64,000 bases of DNA from an uncultured Opitutaceae bacterium (GTDB lineage Bacteria; Verrucomicrobiota; Verrucomicrobiia; Opitutales; Opitutaceae), in NCBI GenBank assembly GCA_903929355.1, contig CAIYUN010000072.1, forward strand, positions 62,001-126,000. The letters run 5' to 3'. The stretch's first letter is position 1; each line of letters begins with the position of its first letter. This document shows positions 17,940-25,192 of this stretch, piece by piece. A program made the translations under genes and the position numbers. Below the pieces are notes generated by a model. It did not search any database and was not told the origin of the DNA. It saw nothing but the letters and a program-made list of their open reading frames with translations.

Positions 17940-20051
17940 CTACAGGTGGAACTGCGCCAGCTCCGCGTTGCGCACCTCGAAAGTCACGGGCAGGGACTTC
18001 GGCCGGAGAAAAAACACCAGCGCGACCGGACGGTTGTCCGCAAAGCGCCAGGGGAGATTCATCCGGCCGAAGCTCATACCGGTGAAATTTTCCTTCGCCT
18101 CCGCATAGTTCTGCCACGCGGTGGTGGCGGTCAGCCGCGGCAGCACCTCGAACAGGTTGCCGTTGGCCGTACGGAAAAAGCAGTCGAAGTCCATTCCTGT
18201 GGTCCCGCCGGGCGCGGTTGCCAGATGATAATCGAACAGCAGCAGGTGCGCGGCGGGGAAACTAAAATCATCCGGCAGCGGCAGCTCTGCCATCGCCGGT
18301 CGCAGGGGCTGCGCCGGCAGCGCCGTGACGGTGAAACGCCAGGCGCCCGCGGCCTCCTCGACCGCGAGTCCTTGGCTCACCAGCCAGCGGCCCATGGGCT
18401 CGAGCCGCGGCTCATCGCCGGCCAGCGGACGGTCCAGCAGGAGCCGCCGGTTCGCCGCCGTCTGAACTGCGGCCGCCACGACCGCCGCCGGCTGGTCAAA
18501 GCGGTGAGCGGTCTCCCTCGTCATGGTCGATGCGTTGGGGTAAAGCTTGGTGGTGAACACCGCCGGCGGCACCCGGTTGCCGTCCACCACGAAACCCACC
18601 GTCCAGGGAAACGCCCGGAGGCTGTCCGCCGTGAGACGGAAGCCCACCGGCACCCGCCTCAGCTCCATCGGCGCCAACGTCAGTTCACCGGACAGCCCCG
18701 CCGCGGTCATGAGTCCGGGCGGAGCACTCACCGTCAGGTGCCCCGTCAGGGTTTCAGTGGAAAAATTGTAGAGGCGCAGTTCGCCGTTACCCGTCCGCAA
18801 CGCGCCCGCCCCGGGTTTCAGCAGGTAGCCATGCCAGCTTTTCATCGTCTGGAGGTCTTCGCCCGGGAGGAAATCTATCACCACCGGTGATGGGGCCGGG
18901 ACCTTCACCGTCCAATCGTGGGTTCGGCTGGGTGCGGGCTGGGCCGCGAGCCAGGCGAGCGCGGGGGAGGCTTCGTTTCCTTCCACGGGCGCGCCGATGC
19001 CGGCCATCCAGGACGCCGTCCGCGTCGCGCCGAAATCCGCCGGGGTGAATCGCGGTCCGCCTGGGCGCACCGTCAGCCCAAACTCATTGAAATTCCCCTC
19101 CAGGTAGGGCGGCAGGTAAAATGCGACCGGCCCCGCGACGCGCAGCGCCTGCATCTGCTCGGTGACGCTTTGGAACCACCGCCACTGGCGCACGCGGCCC
19201 TCGACCGTCGGCGCCGTCGCCCCGCTCAGTTGGCTGTAGCCGTATTCGGTCAGGAAGACGGGAAGTTCCTTGGTTTCCCTCCGCTCCCAAACCGTGGCGC
19301 CGGCCGGCGCCGCCGCCAGCTCGCCTATCGCCGTCTCAAACTGGTGGTATTGCGCGGTGAAATCTCCGGCATAGCCATAGAAATGCCAGTTGAAACCATC
19401 GATGTAGCTGAGGAAATCGTTCGCCGCGAGCTGCTCGAGATAGGGGCCGGGCGTCATGCCGAGCCCACCCGGCAGGATCAACGGCCCGGCAGGCGCAGGC
19501 GCATGGGTGTGCGGGTCGCGCGGCCCCGGAACCGCCGCGGCCTCCGCCGCCTCGCGGGAGCCGGCCCGCAGGCCGAGCGCGACCGCCTTCAGGTACGCCG
19601 CATAGGTCTCGGCGTTGTCAGCCGTCCAGAACAGGTCGGGCTCGTCGCCGATCTCCCACGCGGCCACATTGGGCCAGGCATCGATCGCGAGCCGCTCGGC
19701 GTAGGCATAGGCCTCGCCGAGGTCGACCGGATAGGTCGGACGGCCGGCGATAAACCGCGTGCCCCGGAACCAAAACTTCCCGTCCGGCGCAAAAAACACG
19801 AGCGGCTTGATCCCCATCTGTCGCAGCGCGGCGAGGCCTTGGAAGCGCGGGTCGGTGGCGGCCGTTGGCGCCGGCAGCCCGCTCATGCCCCGCAGGCGCA
19901 CCCAGCCGCCGTCCCACCAGTCGCGGCCGGTCGCGGCCGCAATGGGCGCGAATAGGTCGGCGGTCAGGCCGCTGTCCACGCTCACCCCGGCCCGGACGGA
20001 CCCGGCCGTGAGCGCAAGCCCGAGGACCAGGGACACCGTCATCGTTCTCAT
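17940..20051 (-). CDS. Secreted glycoside-hydrolase-like protein (clan GH-A fold)
   Basis: A protein of about 703 residues with a signal peptide (MRTMTVSLVLGLALTAGSVR). A TIM-barrel catalytic region has the acid/base-like WEIGDEPDLFW and the nucleophile-like FLTEYGYSQ, as in retaining clan GH-A glycosidases. A C-terminal beta-rich half follows. The exact GH family is not recognised. A GGAGG at 20064-20068 favours the ATG at 20051 over the one at 20063. As the last gene of the polysaccharide locus it may trim or degrade the exported polymer; that role is inferred. Confidence 0.7.
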   Translation of the reverse strand: MRTMTVSLVLGLALTAGSVRAGVSVDSGLTADLFAPIAAATGRDWWDGGWVRLRGMSGLPAPTAATDPRFQGLAALRQMGIKPLVFFAPDGKFWFRGTRFIAGRPTYPVDLGEAYAYAERLAIDAWPNVAAWEIGDEPDLFWTADNAETYAAYLKAVALGLRAGSREAAEAAAVPGPRDPHTHAPAPAGPLILPGGLGMTPGPYLEQLAANDFLSYIDGFNWHFYGYAGDFTAQYHQFETAIGELAAAPAGATVWERRETKELPVFLTEYGYSQLSGATAPTVEGRVRQWRWFQSVTEQMQALRVAGPVAFYLPPYLEGNFNEFGLTVRPGGPRFTPADFGATRTASWMAGIGAPVEGNEASPALAWLAAQPAPSRTHDWTVKVPAPSPVVIDFLPGEDLQTMKSWHGYLLKPGAGALRTGNGELRLYNFSTETLTGHLTVSAPPGLMTAAGLSGELTLAPMELRRVPVGFRLTADSLRAFPWTVGFVVDGNRVPPAVFTTKLYPNASTMTRETAHRFDQPAAVVAAAVQTAANRRLLLDRPLAGDEPRLEPMGRWLVSQGLAVEEAAGAWRFTVTALPAQPLRPAMAELPLPDDFSFPAAHLLLFDYHLATAPGGTTGMDFDCFFRTANGNLFEVLPRLTATTAWQNYAEAKENFTGMSFGRMNLPWRFADNRPVALVFFLRPKSLPVTFEVRNAELAQFHL

Positions 20052-20109
20052 GCTCGTTTTCATCCTCCGTCGCTTAACGGCCTCTGCCATCTGGCCTCCG
20101 GCCACCCGC

Positions 20110-20216
20110 TTCCGTTTTCCGACTTCCGGCCTCTGGCTTCTGACCTCTGACTTCTGACCTCTGACTTCTGACCTCTGGCTTCTGGCTTCCGGCCTCTGAC
20201 TTCTGACCTCTGTCAG
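20110..20216. repeat. Family D array (one orientation)
   Basis: About ten degenerate CTGACCT/CTGACTT/CTGGCTT heptamers between the glycosidase start and the EpsI stop codon. Unlike the other family D copies no inverted left arm is obvious. Confidence 0.85.
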
Positions 20217-20226
20217 CCGTCAGCCC

Positions 20227-20973
20227 TCAGCCGCCCGGGGCGGGCGGGCGGACCTTCAGGCCGAGGGTCGCCAAGCGCCCCAGGACAAACTGAAAACCGG
20301 TGTCCGCCCCGAGGGTGGAAAAGGGCACATTGGAATTGATGCGGATAAACCACTGCTCGCGGCGCTGGTTCAGACCATGCTTCAGCACATCGGTGAACAT
20401 CGCATACCAGGGCGGCGCGTAGCCGGTGTCGTAGCTCAGGATCTCGTCGCCATTCACATGCCAGAACAGGAGGTGCTGCACGGCTCCCTGGCCCTCGAAG
20501 ATTCTGAACTGGCCCGGCACGACCCCGGCCCCGGCCTCCAGGTTTCTGACCGCGGAGACTTCGACCACCCCGCCGGCTCCGAGCTGTTTTTCCTTGTCCA
20601 GGTTGCGCGTCCAGCCGGCCGCCGGCCAGCACACATCCGGCACGTGGGCGGCGATGAGCCGCGACGACATCCGGCCAGGATTCCAGTGCGCCAGATACAC
20701 GCCAAATATCACCGGCCCCTGCTGGTAAAAACGGAAAACGGCGTCGTCATAGTTGAGCAGCTCGCTGACCGCCGCCTTCTCTTCAGGGCTGTCGGCCACC
20801 GGCCGGTCCACTACCTGCCAGCCGGCCAGGACGTGGGGCAGCAGCTCGGCGGGGGGCGGAACCCCGGCAGGCCGGCCCACCGACCGCGCGCCGAGCCATT
20901 GCAGTCCGAGCGTAAGCACCAGGCCGATGGCAAGCAAGACGAGCGGCCAGGATTTGTGCAGTTTGGAGTTCAT
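20227..20973 (-). CDS. EpsI-family exosortase-associated protein (DUF3485)
   Basis: A 248-residue protein anchored by an N-terminal helix (about 10-28). The core carries the EpsI hallmarks: HVLAGWQVVDRPVA, then FGVYLAHWNPGRM and the HVPDVCWPAAGWTR motif. EpsI proteins accompany exosortase/archaeosortase-type proteases in exopolysaccharide loci, often fused to the exosortase. Here it stands alone, and no exosortase gene is visible in this window. It sits between the glycosidase and a WcaF-like acetyltransferase, all on the minus strand. Confidence 0.85.
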   Translation of the reverse strand: MNSKLHKSWPLVLLAIGLVLTLGLQWLGARSVGRPAGVPPPAELLPHVLAGWQVVDRPVADSPEEKAAVSELLNYDDAVFRFYQQGPVIFGVYLAHWNPGRMSSRLIAAHVPDVCWPAAGWTRNLDKEKQLGAGGVVEVSAVRNLEAGAGVVPGQFRIFEGQGAVQHLLFWHVNGDEILSYDTGYAPPWYAMFTDVLKHGLNQRREQWFIRINSNVPFSTLGADTGFQFVLGRLATLGLKVRPPAPGG

Positions 20974-20984
20974 GCTTTTGGGTG

Positions 20985-21150
20985 CTTAGTTCTTGGTTCT
21001 TGGTGCTTTGTTCCTCGTTTATGGATTCCTCGTGCTTGTTTATAGGTCGGAACTGGTGGAAAGGGGGCGCCGGGGGGTGCCAGATGGTGGGCTGGCTTAC
21101 TCCCTCAGATCAGAAACCAAGAACCAAGCACAAGGAACCAAGAACCGCCC
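20985..21150. repeat. Family E element (inverted arms of TTCTTGG units)
   Basis: Left arm AGTTCTTGGTTCTTGGTGCT (20988 onward), right arm the inverted GAACCAAGCACAAGGAACCA ending near 21147. It fills the gap between the acetyltransferase and epsI. Confidence 0.85.
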
Positions 21151-21164
21151 GCCTTCGGCCGGCG

Positions 21165-21731
21165 CTACCAGCGCGGCTTTACCGGGAGACACGGATGGCC
21201 GGAGCAGACCATCGCGGGGGGCAGGGAACGCGTGACGACACTCCCGGCGGTCACCACCGCCTCAACTCCCACCTCCACACCCGGCGCCACGAAAACCTGC
21301 GCGCCCACCCAGGCGCCGTCCCCAATGGTGATGGGCCCGTTGCGGTAGGGCATGGTCACATCGCGAAAATCGTGGTTGCCCGTGCACAGAAAGGCGCGTT
21401 GGGACACACAAGCGTGGGCCCCGATCGTCACCGGCTCGAAATTCAGGATACAAACCTCCTCGCCGATCCACGCGTGGTCGCCGACGACCAGCCGCCACGG
21501 GAGGTGGATGTTTACCCGAGGCTTGATGACGACACCACGGCCGATCCGCGCGCCAAACCCCCGCAGCACCGCCGCCTTCCAGCGGGACGGCCACGGCCAC
21601 GCGCTCAGGAAAAAAACCACCTTGCAGAGATACCAGGCCACCTCGACCGGGCGCGAGCGGCCACGCTGGAACCCGCCGGCGGGGTCAAAGCGGTCCAGCC
21701 GCACCCGAGTGGTGGAGGGAGAAGGGGGCAT
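21165..21731 (-). CDS. WcaF-like putative polysaccharide O-acetyltransferase
   Basis: A 188-residue left-handed beta-helix acyltransferase. After a membrane-proximal N-terminus (VEVAWYLCKVVFFLSAWPWP) it has hexapeptide repeats, with GNHDFRDVTMPYRNGPITIG and GAWVGAQVFVAPGVEVG; the His in GNHD is the likely catalytic base. It resembles the colanic-acid acetyltransferase WcaF. I chose the ATG at 21731 because it overlaps the upstream stop as TGATG, indicating coupled translation, and starts just ahead of the conserved region. It probably acetylates a sugar of the exported polymer. Confidence 0.82.
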   Translation of the reverse strand: MPPSPSTTRVRLDRFDPAGGFQRGRSRPVEVAWYLCKVVFFLSAWPWPSRWKAAVLRGFGARIGRGVVIKPRVNIHLPWRLVVGDHAWIGEEVCILNFEPVTIGAHACVSQRAFLCTGNHDFRDVTMPYRNGPITIGDGAWVGAQVFVAPGVEVGVEAVVTAGSVVTRSLPPAMVCSGHPCLPVKPRW

Positions 21732-22546
21732 CAGGAAGACTTGTTTGCGGTTCCGGCCCATGGCTCCACCGTTTCCTTGCTCTGATCCCAGGGAGCTTGG
21801 GAACCAGGGTCGCCGCCCGGCGGCTTCTCCGGCGCCCCGATCCATCGGAACACCAGCACGAGACCGGCGGAAAGGGCGAGGGCCGCGCCAAACAATCCCC
21901 ACATCCAATAGGAGAATTGCAGCGCGGCGTCAGCCTCGGACCGCGCCTGCTCCGCCGTGAGCCGCAGCCGGCCCAGGTTGAACTGGCGACCTTGGGCGAT
22001 TTCACCCATGAGCGCCTCCACCGAAGTGTCGGCCGAAGTCAGCTGCTCCGGCTTCGGAAACGGGTTGTCCAGCAGCGGCTGCAGCGCGTCGACGTAGGCG
22101 GCGGCCGCCTGCTGGATATCACTCGCGATTTGCCGGTCCGGCGGGGTGAAGGCTCCGTTCCGGTACTGTTTGAGGGCGCTGGCAAATTGCGTCTCAAACG
22201 CCTCCACCCGCGCCATCGTGAGTTGGCGGCCGGGAATGCTGGCCTGGCGCAACGCGTCGAAATGGATCTCCACCACCAGCGGCCGCATGAGGGCGGCGGA
22301 CTCCAGGCCGGTGACGGCGTCGTCAATGAGGAGCCGGGTGCTGGAGGCGATCTGGGTGAGCCGGTACAGGCTGACCGCCGCGATCAAACCCACGACTCCG
22401 ACAAAAGTGAGCCCCAGCACCGGGCGGAGTCGTCGCAGCAACCATTGCCGCAGCCACAGGGCGCGGTCGAGCCCGGTCAGCAGCACGAGCACCCCGAGAT
22501 GAAAACCCAGCGAGCGCGGGCGCGCGGGCGGTGAGGCAGATCTCAT
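21731..22546 (-). CDS. Membrane protein with four-helix-bundle (4HB-MCP-like) sensor region
   Basis: A 271-residue protein. A hydrophobic stretch near 15-30 and a clear span at about 43-63 (LGLTFVGVVGLIAAVSLYRL) precede a helical, Ala/Gln-rich domain of about 150 residues resembling the ligand-binding bundle of chemoreceptors and kinases. A last span (about 212-232) ends in a short cytoplasmic tail without a signalling domain, so it is not a complete chemoreceptor or kinase. Its stop overlaps the WcaF-like start. A structural or regulatory role in export is possible; no function is assigned. Confidence 0.65.
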   Translation of the reverse strand: MRSASPPARPRSLGFHLGVLVLLTGLDRALWLRQWLLRRLRPVLGLTFVGVVGLIAAVSLYRLTQIASSTRLLIDDAVTGLESAALMRPLVVEIHFDALRQASIPGRQLTMARVEAFETQFASALKQYRNGAFTPPDRQIASDIQQAAAAYVDALQPLLDNPFPKPEQLTSADTSVEALMGEIAQGRQFNLGRLRLTAEQARSEADAALQFSYWMWGLFGAALALSAGLVLVFRWIGAPEKPPGGDPGSQAPWDQSKETVEPWAGTANKSS

Positions 22547-22716
22547 GCTAATTTCGGCAGACGGATTTTACCACGGATTGCACGGAGGGACACGGATACA
22601 GAATAATTCAAAAATGCCCAGCAGGATTGCAGAGGGCCACTGCTGATTCACGAAGGGAAGAATTTAGAGGCCACGGGTGTTTGGAGCTCGCCCATAACCT
22701 CGTCCGAAAAAACCTG

Positions 22717-22790
22717 TAACCACTAATGCACACTAATTTACACTAATCCAATCCTCAGAATTAGTGTTCATCAGTGTCCATTAGTGGTTC
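22717..22790. repeat. Family B hairpin, copy 1 (ACTAAT / ATTAGTG units)
   Basis: TAACCACTAATGCACACTAA followed by further ACTAAT, a short loop with ATCCTCAG, then the inverted ATTAGTGTTC and GTCCATTAGTGGTT. It folds into one long stem. It lies in the 444-bp gap 22547-22990, which also has a family C arm (22570-22600) and a family H hairpin (22957-22977) but no gene. Confidence 0.9.
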
Positions 22791-22956
22791 AAATTCGATC
22801 GATCGAAAAGCTTTTCATCCCAGTTTTACTGACTTTGTTTTATTACTCATATTCATCATCTTATGGCCGGATATGATTCATCGCTGGCAGTGGGCTGACC
22901 CAGTTCACGGAGGGTCTCTGTGACCAATGGTCGAATTCAGGCTCAGGGAGTGGCGC

Positions 22957-22977
22957 GGACGGCTCGGAGAGCCGTCC
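22957..22977. repeat. Family H hairpin, single copy
   Basis: GGACGGCTC-GGA-GAGCCGTCC, a perfect 9-bp stem followed by CTACC, 13 bp before the stop of the glycosyltransferase gene. It is the same architecture as the copies at 14790, 42545-42588 and 46923-46966, with paired base changes. Confidence 0.88.
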
Positions 22978-22990
22978 CTACCGGATGCGG

Positions 22991-24220
22991 TCAGAGTAGC
23001 CTGAGGCATTCGGTGTGTAAGGTCGCCGCCAGTTGCGGCCAGGCATAGCGCGCGCCGACGAGCGCCCGGCCGTGCGCCCCCCGCTCCCGGCGGCCGTCGT
23101 CGCCGGCGGCCAGGGCCTGCGCCAGCGCCTGCCCCACCCCGACTGCGGTCGGTTCGCACTCCCAACCGGCGTCGGCGGCGGTGATCTCGGGGAAATTGCA
23201 GGCGGTGGTCGCCACGACCGGCAGGCCGGCGGCCATCGCCTCGAGAATGGCAACCGAAAAACCCTCGGAATGCGACGGCAGGATGAACACGTCGGCGGCG
23301 AGCAGGCGGGCGCGTTTGGCCTCGCCCGTGACCGGACCGACGAACCGTACGGAACCCGTCAGGCCGGCCGCGCGCACCAGCGCCTCGATTTCGGCCCGAT
23401 GGCCGAGCTCATCCGGTCCGGCAATCACCAGCTCCCAATCCGCCGCCTGCCGGGCCAGGTGCGACCAGGCCTCGACGAGCAGGGCCAGCCCCTTTTTCGG
23501 GTGCAGGCGGCCAAGAAAAAGCACTTGGCGGCGGGATTGGCCCGGCGACGCCCGGGGCTGGGGTGGCGGACCGAGGTCGATGCCGTTGGGGATGACGACC
23601 ACGGGTGCAGTGATCCCTTGGGCGCGAATCTGGTCCGCCTCCCGGGAGGTCAGCGCCCGCCACAGGCGGGCATGGCGGAAGTTGGCGTTTTCAAACAAAA
23701 CCCGGGCCACACCCTTTTTGAAGGCAGAGCGGGCGAGGATCCACGGTTCAAACATGCCATGGGGATGGTAGATGAACGGCGTCGCATGGCGGCGGGCGAT
23801 CCGGCCCACGGCGGCGTTGGGATACACATAGAGCCCATGGCCGTGAACCACCGCGCTCCCCTCTGCGATCCAATTTGCCGCCGCCGGGGCGAGACCGGGG
23901 GCGAAGAACAGTTTCGCCGGCCCGCAGCGCGCAAACTGCTGGACACCCGGGAACGGCTCGGGCCGGGCTTCGCCCGTGGTCGTGAGCAGGCGGCTCTCAT
24001 GGCCGAGCCCGGCCAGGGCCGCGTGTAACTGCCGGGCCGCAGCCCCCAGTCCGCCACCCTCCAAGGGCTCGATGGACTGGACGAAATGCAGGTGGCGGGA
24101 TTGGAGGGTTGAAGGGATGAGAGGATGAAAAGTTGAGAGGTTGAGAGGTTCTGAGTTCTTGGTTCCTGGTGCTTGGTTGGTTGCGCGGGCGTCCTCGCCC
24201 GCATCTGCATTCAGCAACAA
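22991..24220 (-). CDS. Glycosyltransferase family 4 (GT-B fold)
   Basis: Recognisable family sequence starts RHLHFVQSIEPLEGGGLGAA near 24100 and continues through VVIPNGIDLGPP and FLGRLHPKKGLALLVEAWSH to the nucleotide-sugar EX7E motif PSHSEGFSVAILEAMAAGLP. No ATG or GTG lies just ahead of the conserved start. The nearest plausible initiators are TTG codons at 24220/24217, so about 35 N-terminal residues would be encoded by repeat DNA; the listed start is tentative. The donor and acceptor sugars are unknown. The gene follows a WecG/TagA-type transferase. Confidence 0.85.
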   Translation of the reverse strand: MLLNADAGEDARATNQAPGTKNSEPLNLSTFHPLIPSTLQSRHLHFVQSIEPLEGGGLGAAARQLHAALAGLGHESRLLTTTGEARPEPFPGVQQFARCGPAKLFFAPGLAPAAANWIAEGSAVVHGHGLYVYPNAAVGRIARRHATPFIYHPHGMFEPWILARSAFKKGVARVLFENANFRHARLWRALTSREADQIRAQGITAPVVVIPNGIDLGPPPQPRASPGQSRRQVLFLGRLHPKKGLALLVEAWSHLARQAADWELVIAGPDELGHRAEIEALVRAAGLTGSVRFVGPVTGEAKRARLLAADVFILPSHSEGFSVAILEAMAAGLPVVATTACNFPEITAADAGWECEPTAVGVGQALAQALAAGDDGRRERGAHGRALVGARYAWPQLAATLHTECLRLL

Positions 24221-24246
24221 AGTACTATGAACTAAGCACCAAGAAC
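24100..24246. repeat. Family F arm joined to a family E element at the start of the GT4 gene
   Basis: 24100-24150 has GGTTGAAGG/AGGTTGAGAGG units. 24151-24246 is a family E element with arms GTTCTTGGTTCCTGGTGCTT and ACTAAGCACCAAGAACC and an inner hairpin GCGGGCGTCCTCGCCCGC. It covers the end of the GT26 gene and the uncertain start of the GT4 gene. Confidence 0.85.
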
Positions 24247-24999
24247 CGCCCCATCCCGTCCCCGCACCGGTTGGGGCCCGTAGCGAAAGACCAGACTGAC
24301 CAGGCGCAGGGTCCGGACATAACGGGGGATGAACCGGCCGGGCGCAGAAACGCACCGGAACAGCCAGCCGAGCATCATCCGGTCAGCCCAAACCGGAATG
24401 CGCGCCTGTTGACCGGACAGGAAGGCGATGGCCGCACCGGTGCAGATGATGGCCGGGGTGTAATCGAGCGATTCGCGCAGATGCAGCCCGAGCTTCTCCT
24501 GCACTCCACCGCCAATGTTGACCATGACAAACCGAGGGCGCCGGGCAGCGAGGACGGCCACCAAGGCCGGATCAGCGAGGCGGCCCCCAGGATAATTCGG
24601 GGCGATGTAGGTGTCGGCAGACTCCACCGGAATCCCTTGTGAGTTCAACCAGGCCAGATTGGCCGCAGCGTCGGCCTCGGAGGGCATAATCCAAAACGTC
24701 CGGCCTCGTTCGCGAAACTCCGACACGGCCAGAAGGGCGCGCAGCAAACGCAGTCCAGAGATGCGCCCGACCAGCTCACCGCGGCGCAGCAGCCAGAGGA
24801 GTACCAGAAACCCGCTGTCCGTCAGGGCCACGTCGCTGCGCTCCAGCGCTTCGCGATACGGCACGTCTTGATCCAAGGTGGCCAGACCGGGCCCGGATGG
24901 CACCACAAAGAGTCCGCCGCGCAGGACCAGCCGCAGCAACCCCTCCGGCGCACCCACATAAAAACGGATGCCAAGGATCTGTTTGAAGTCGGGCTCCAT
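24232..24999 (-). CDS. WecG/TagA/CpsF-family glycosyltransferase (GT26)
   Basis: A 255-residue transferase of the WecG/TagA/CpsF family, which normally adds the second sugar to a lipid-linked precursor at the cytoplasmic membrane face. Family features are the N-terminal ILGIRFYVGAPEGLLRLVLR, LDQDVPYREALERSDVALTD, a WIMPSEADAAANLAWL nucleotide-binding stretch (the first Rossmann loop) and NYPGGRLADPALVAVLAARR, then MVNIGGGVQEKLG. The start at 24999 is chosen because the in-frame extension precedes the family N-terminus. Its last codons (GRDGAVLGA) are read from family E repeat DNA. Confidence 0.87.
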   Translation of the reverse strand: MEPDFKQILGIRFYVGAPEGLLRLVLRGGLFVVPSGPGLATLDQDVPYREALERSDVALTDSGFLVLLWLLRRGELVGRISGLRLLRALLAVSEFRERGRTFWIMPSEADAAANLAWLNSQGIPVESADTYIAPNYPGGRLADPALVAVLAARRPRFVMVNIGGGVQEKLGLHLRESLDYTPAIICTGAAIAFLSGQQARIPVWADRMMLGWLFRCVSAPGRFIPRYVRTLRLVSLVFRYGPQPVRGRDGAVLGA

Positions 25000-25054
25000 G
25001 TGGGATGTTTCCAGTTGCTTGGGGTTCGCAAAAACCTCGCAAACCAAAAACCTG

Positions 25055-25192
25055 TAACCACTAATAGGCACTAATTTGCACTATTCCGATCCTCAGAATT
25101 AGTGTCCATTAGTGGTTAATAACTCCGTCCTCCGTTTTCTCTGCTTGCCGCGCCCTCTTGCCGCGCCTTGGCGCAGCGAAGGCGGGTTCTTG
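25055..25192. repeat. Family B hairpin copy 2 and family J segment
   Basis: 25055-25120 repeats the family B hairpin (TAACCACTAATAGGCACTAA, loop GATCCTCAG, ATTAGTGTCCATTAGTGGTT). 25141-25192 is a shortened family J piece (CTTGCCGCGCC twice, then GCGAAGGCGGG). The 193-bp gap contains nothing else. Confidence 0.88.
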
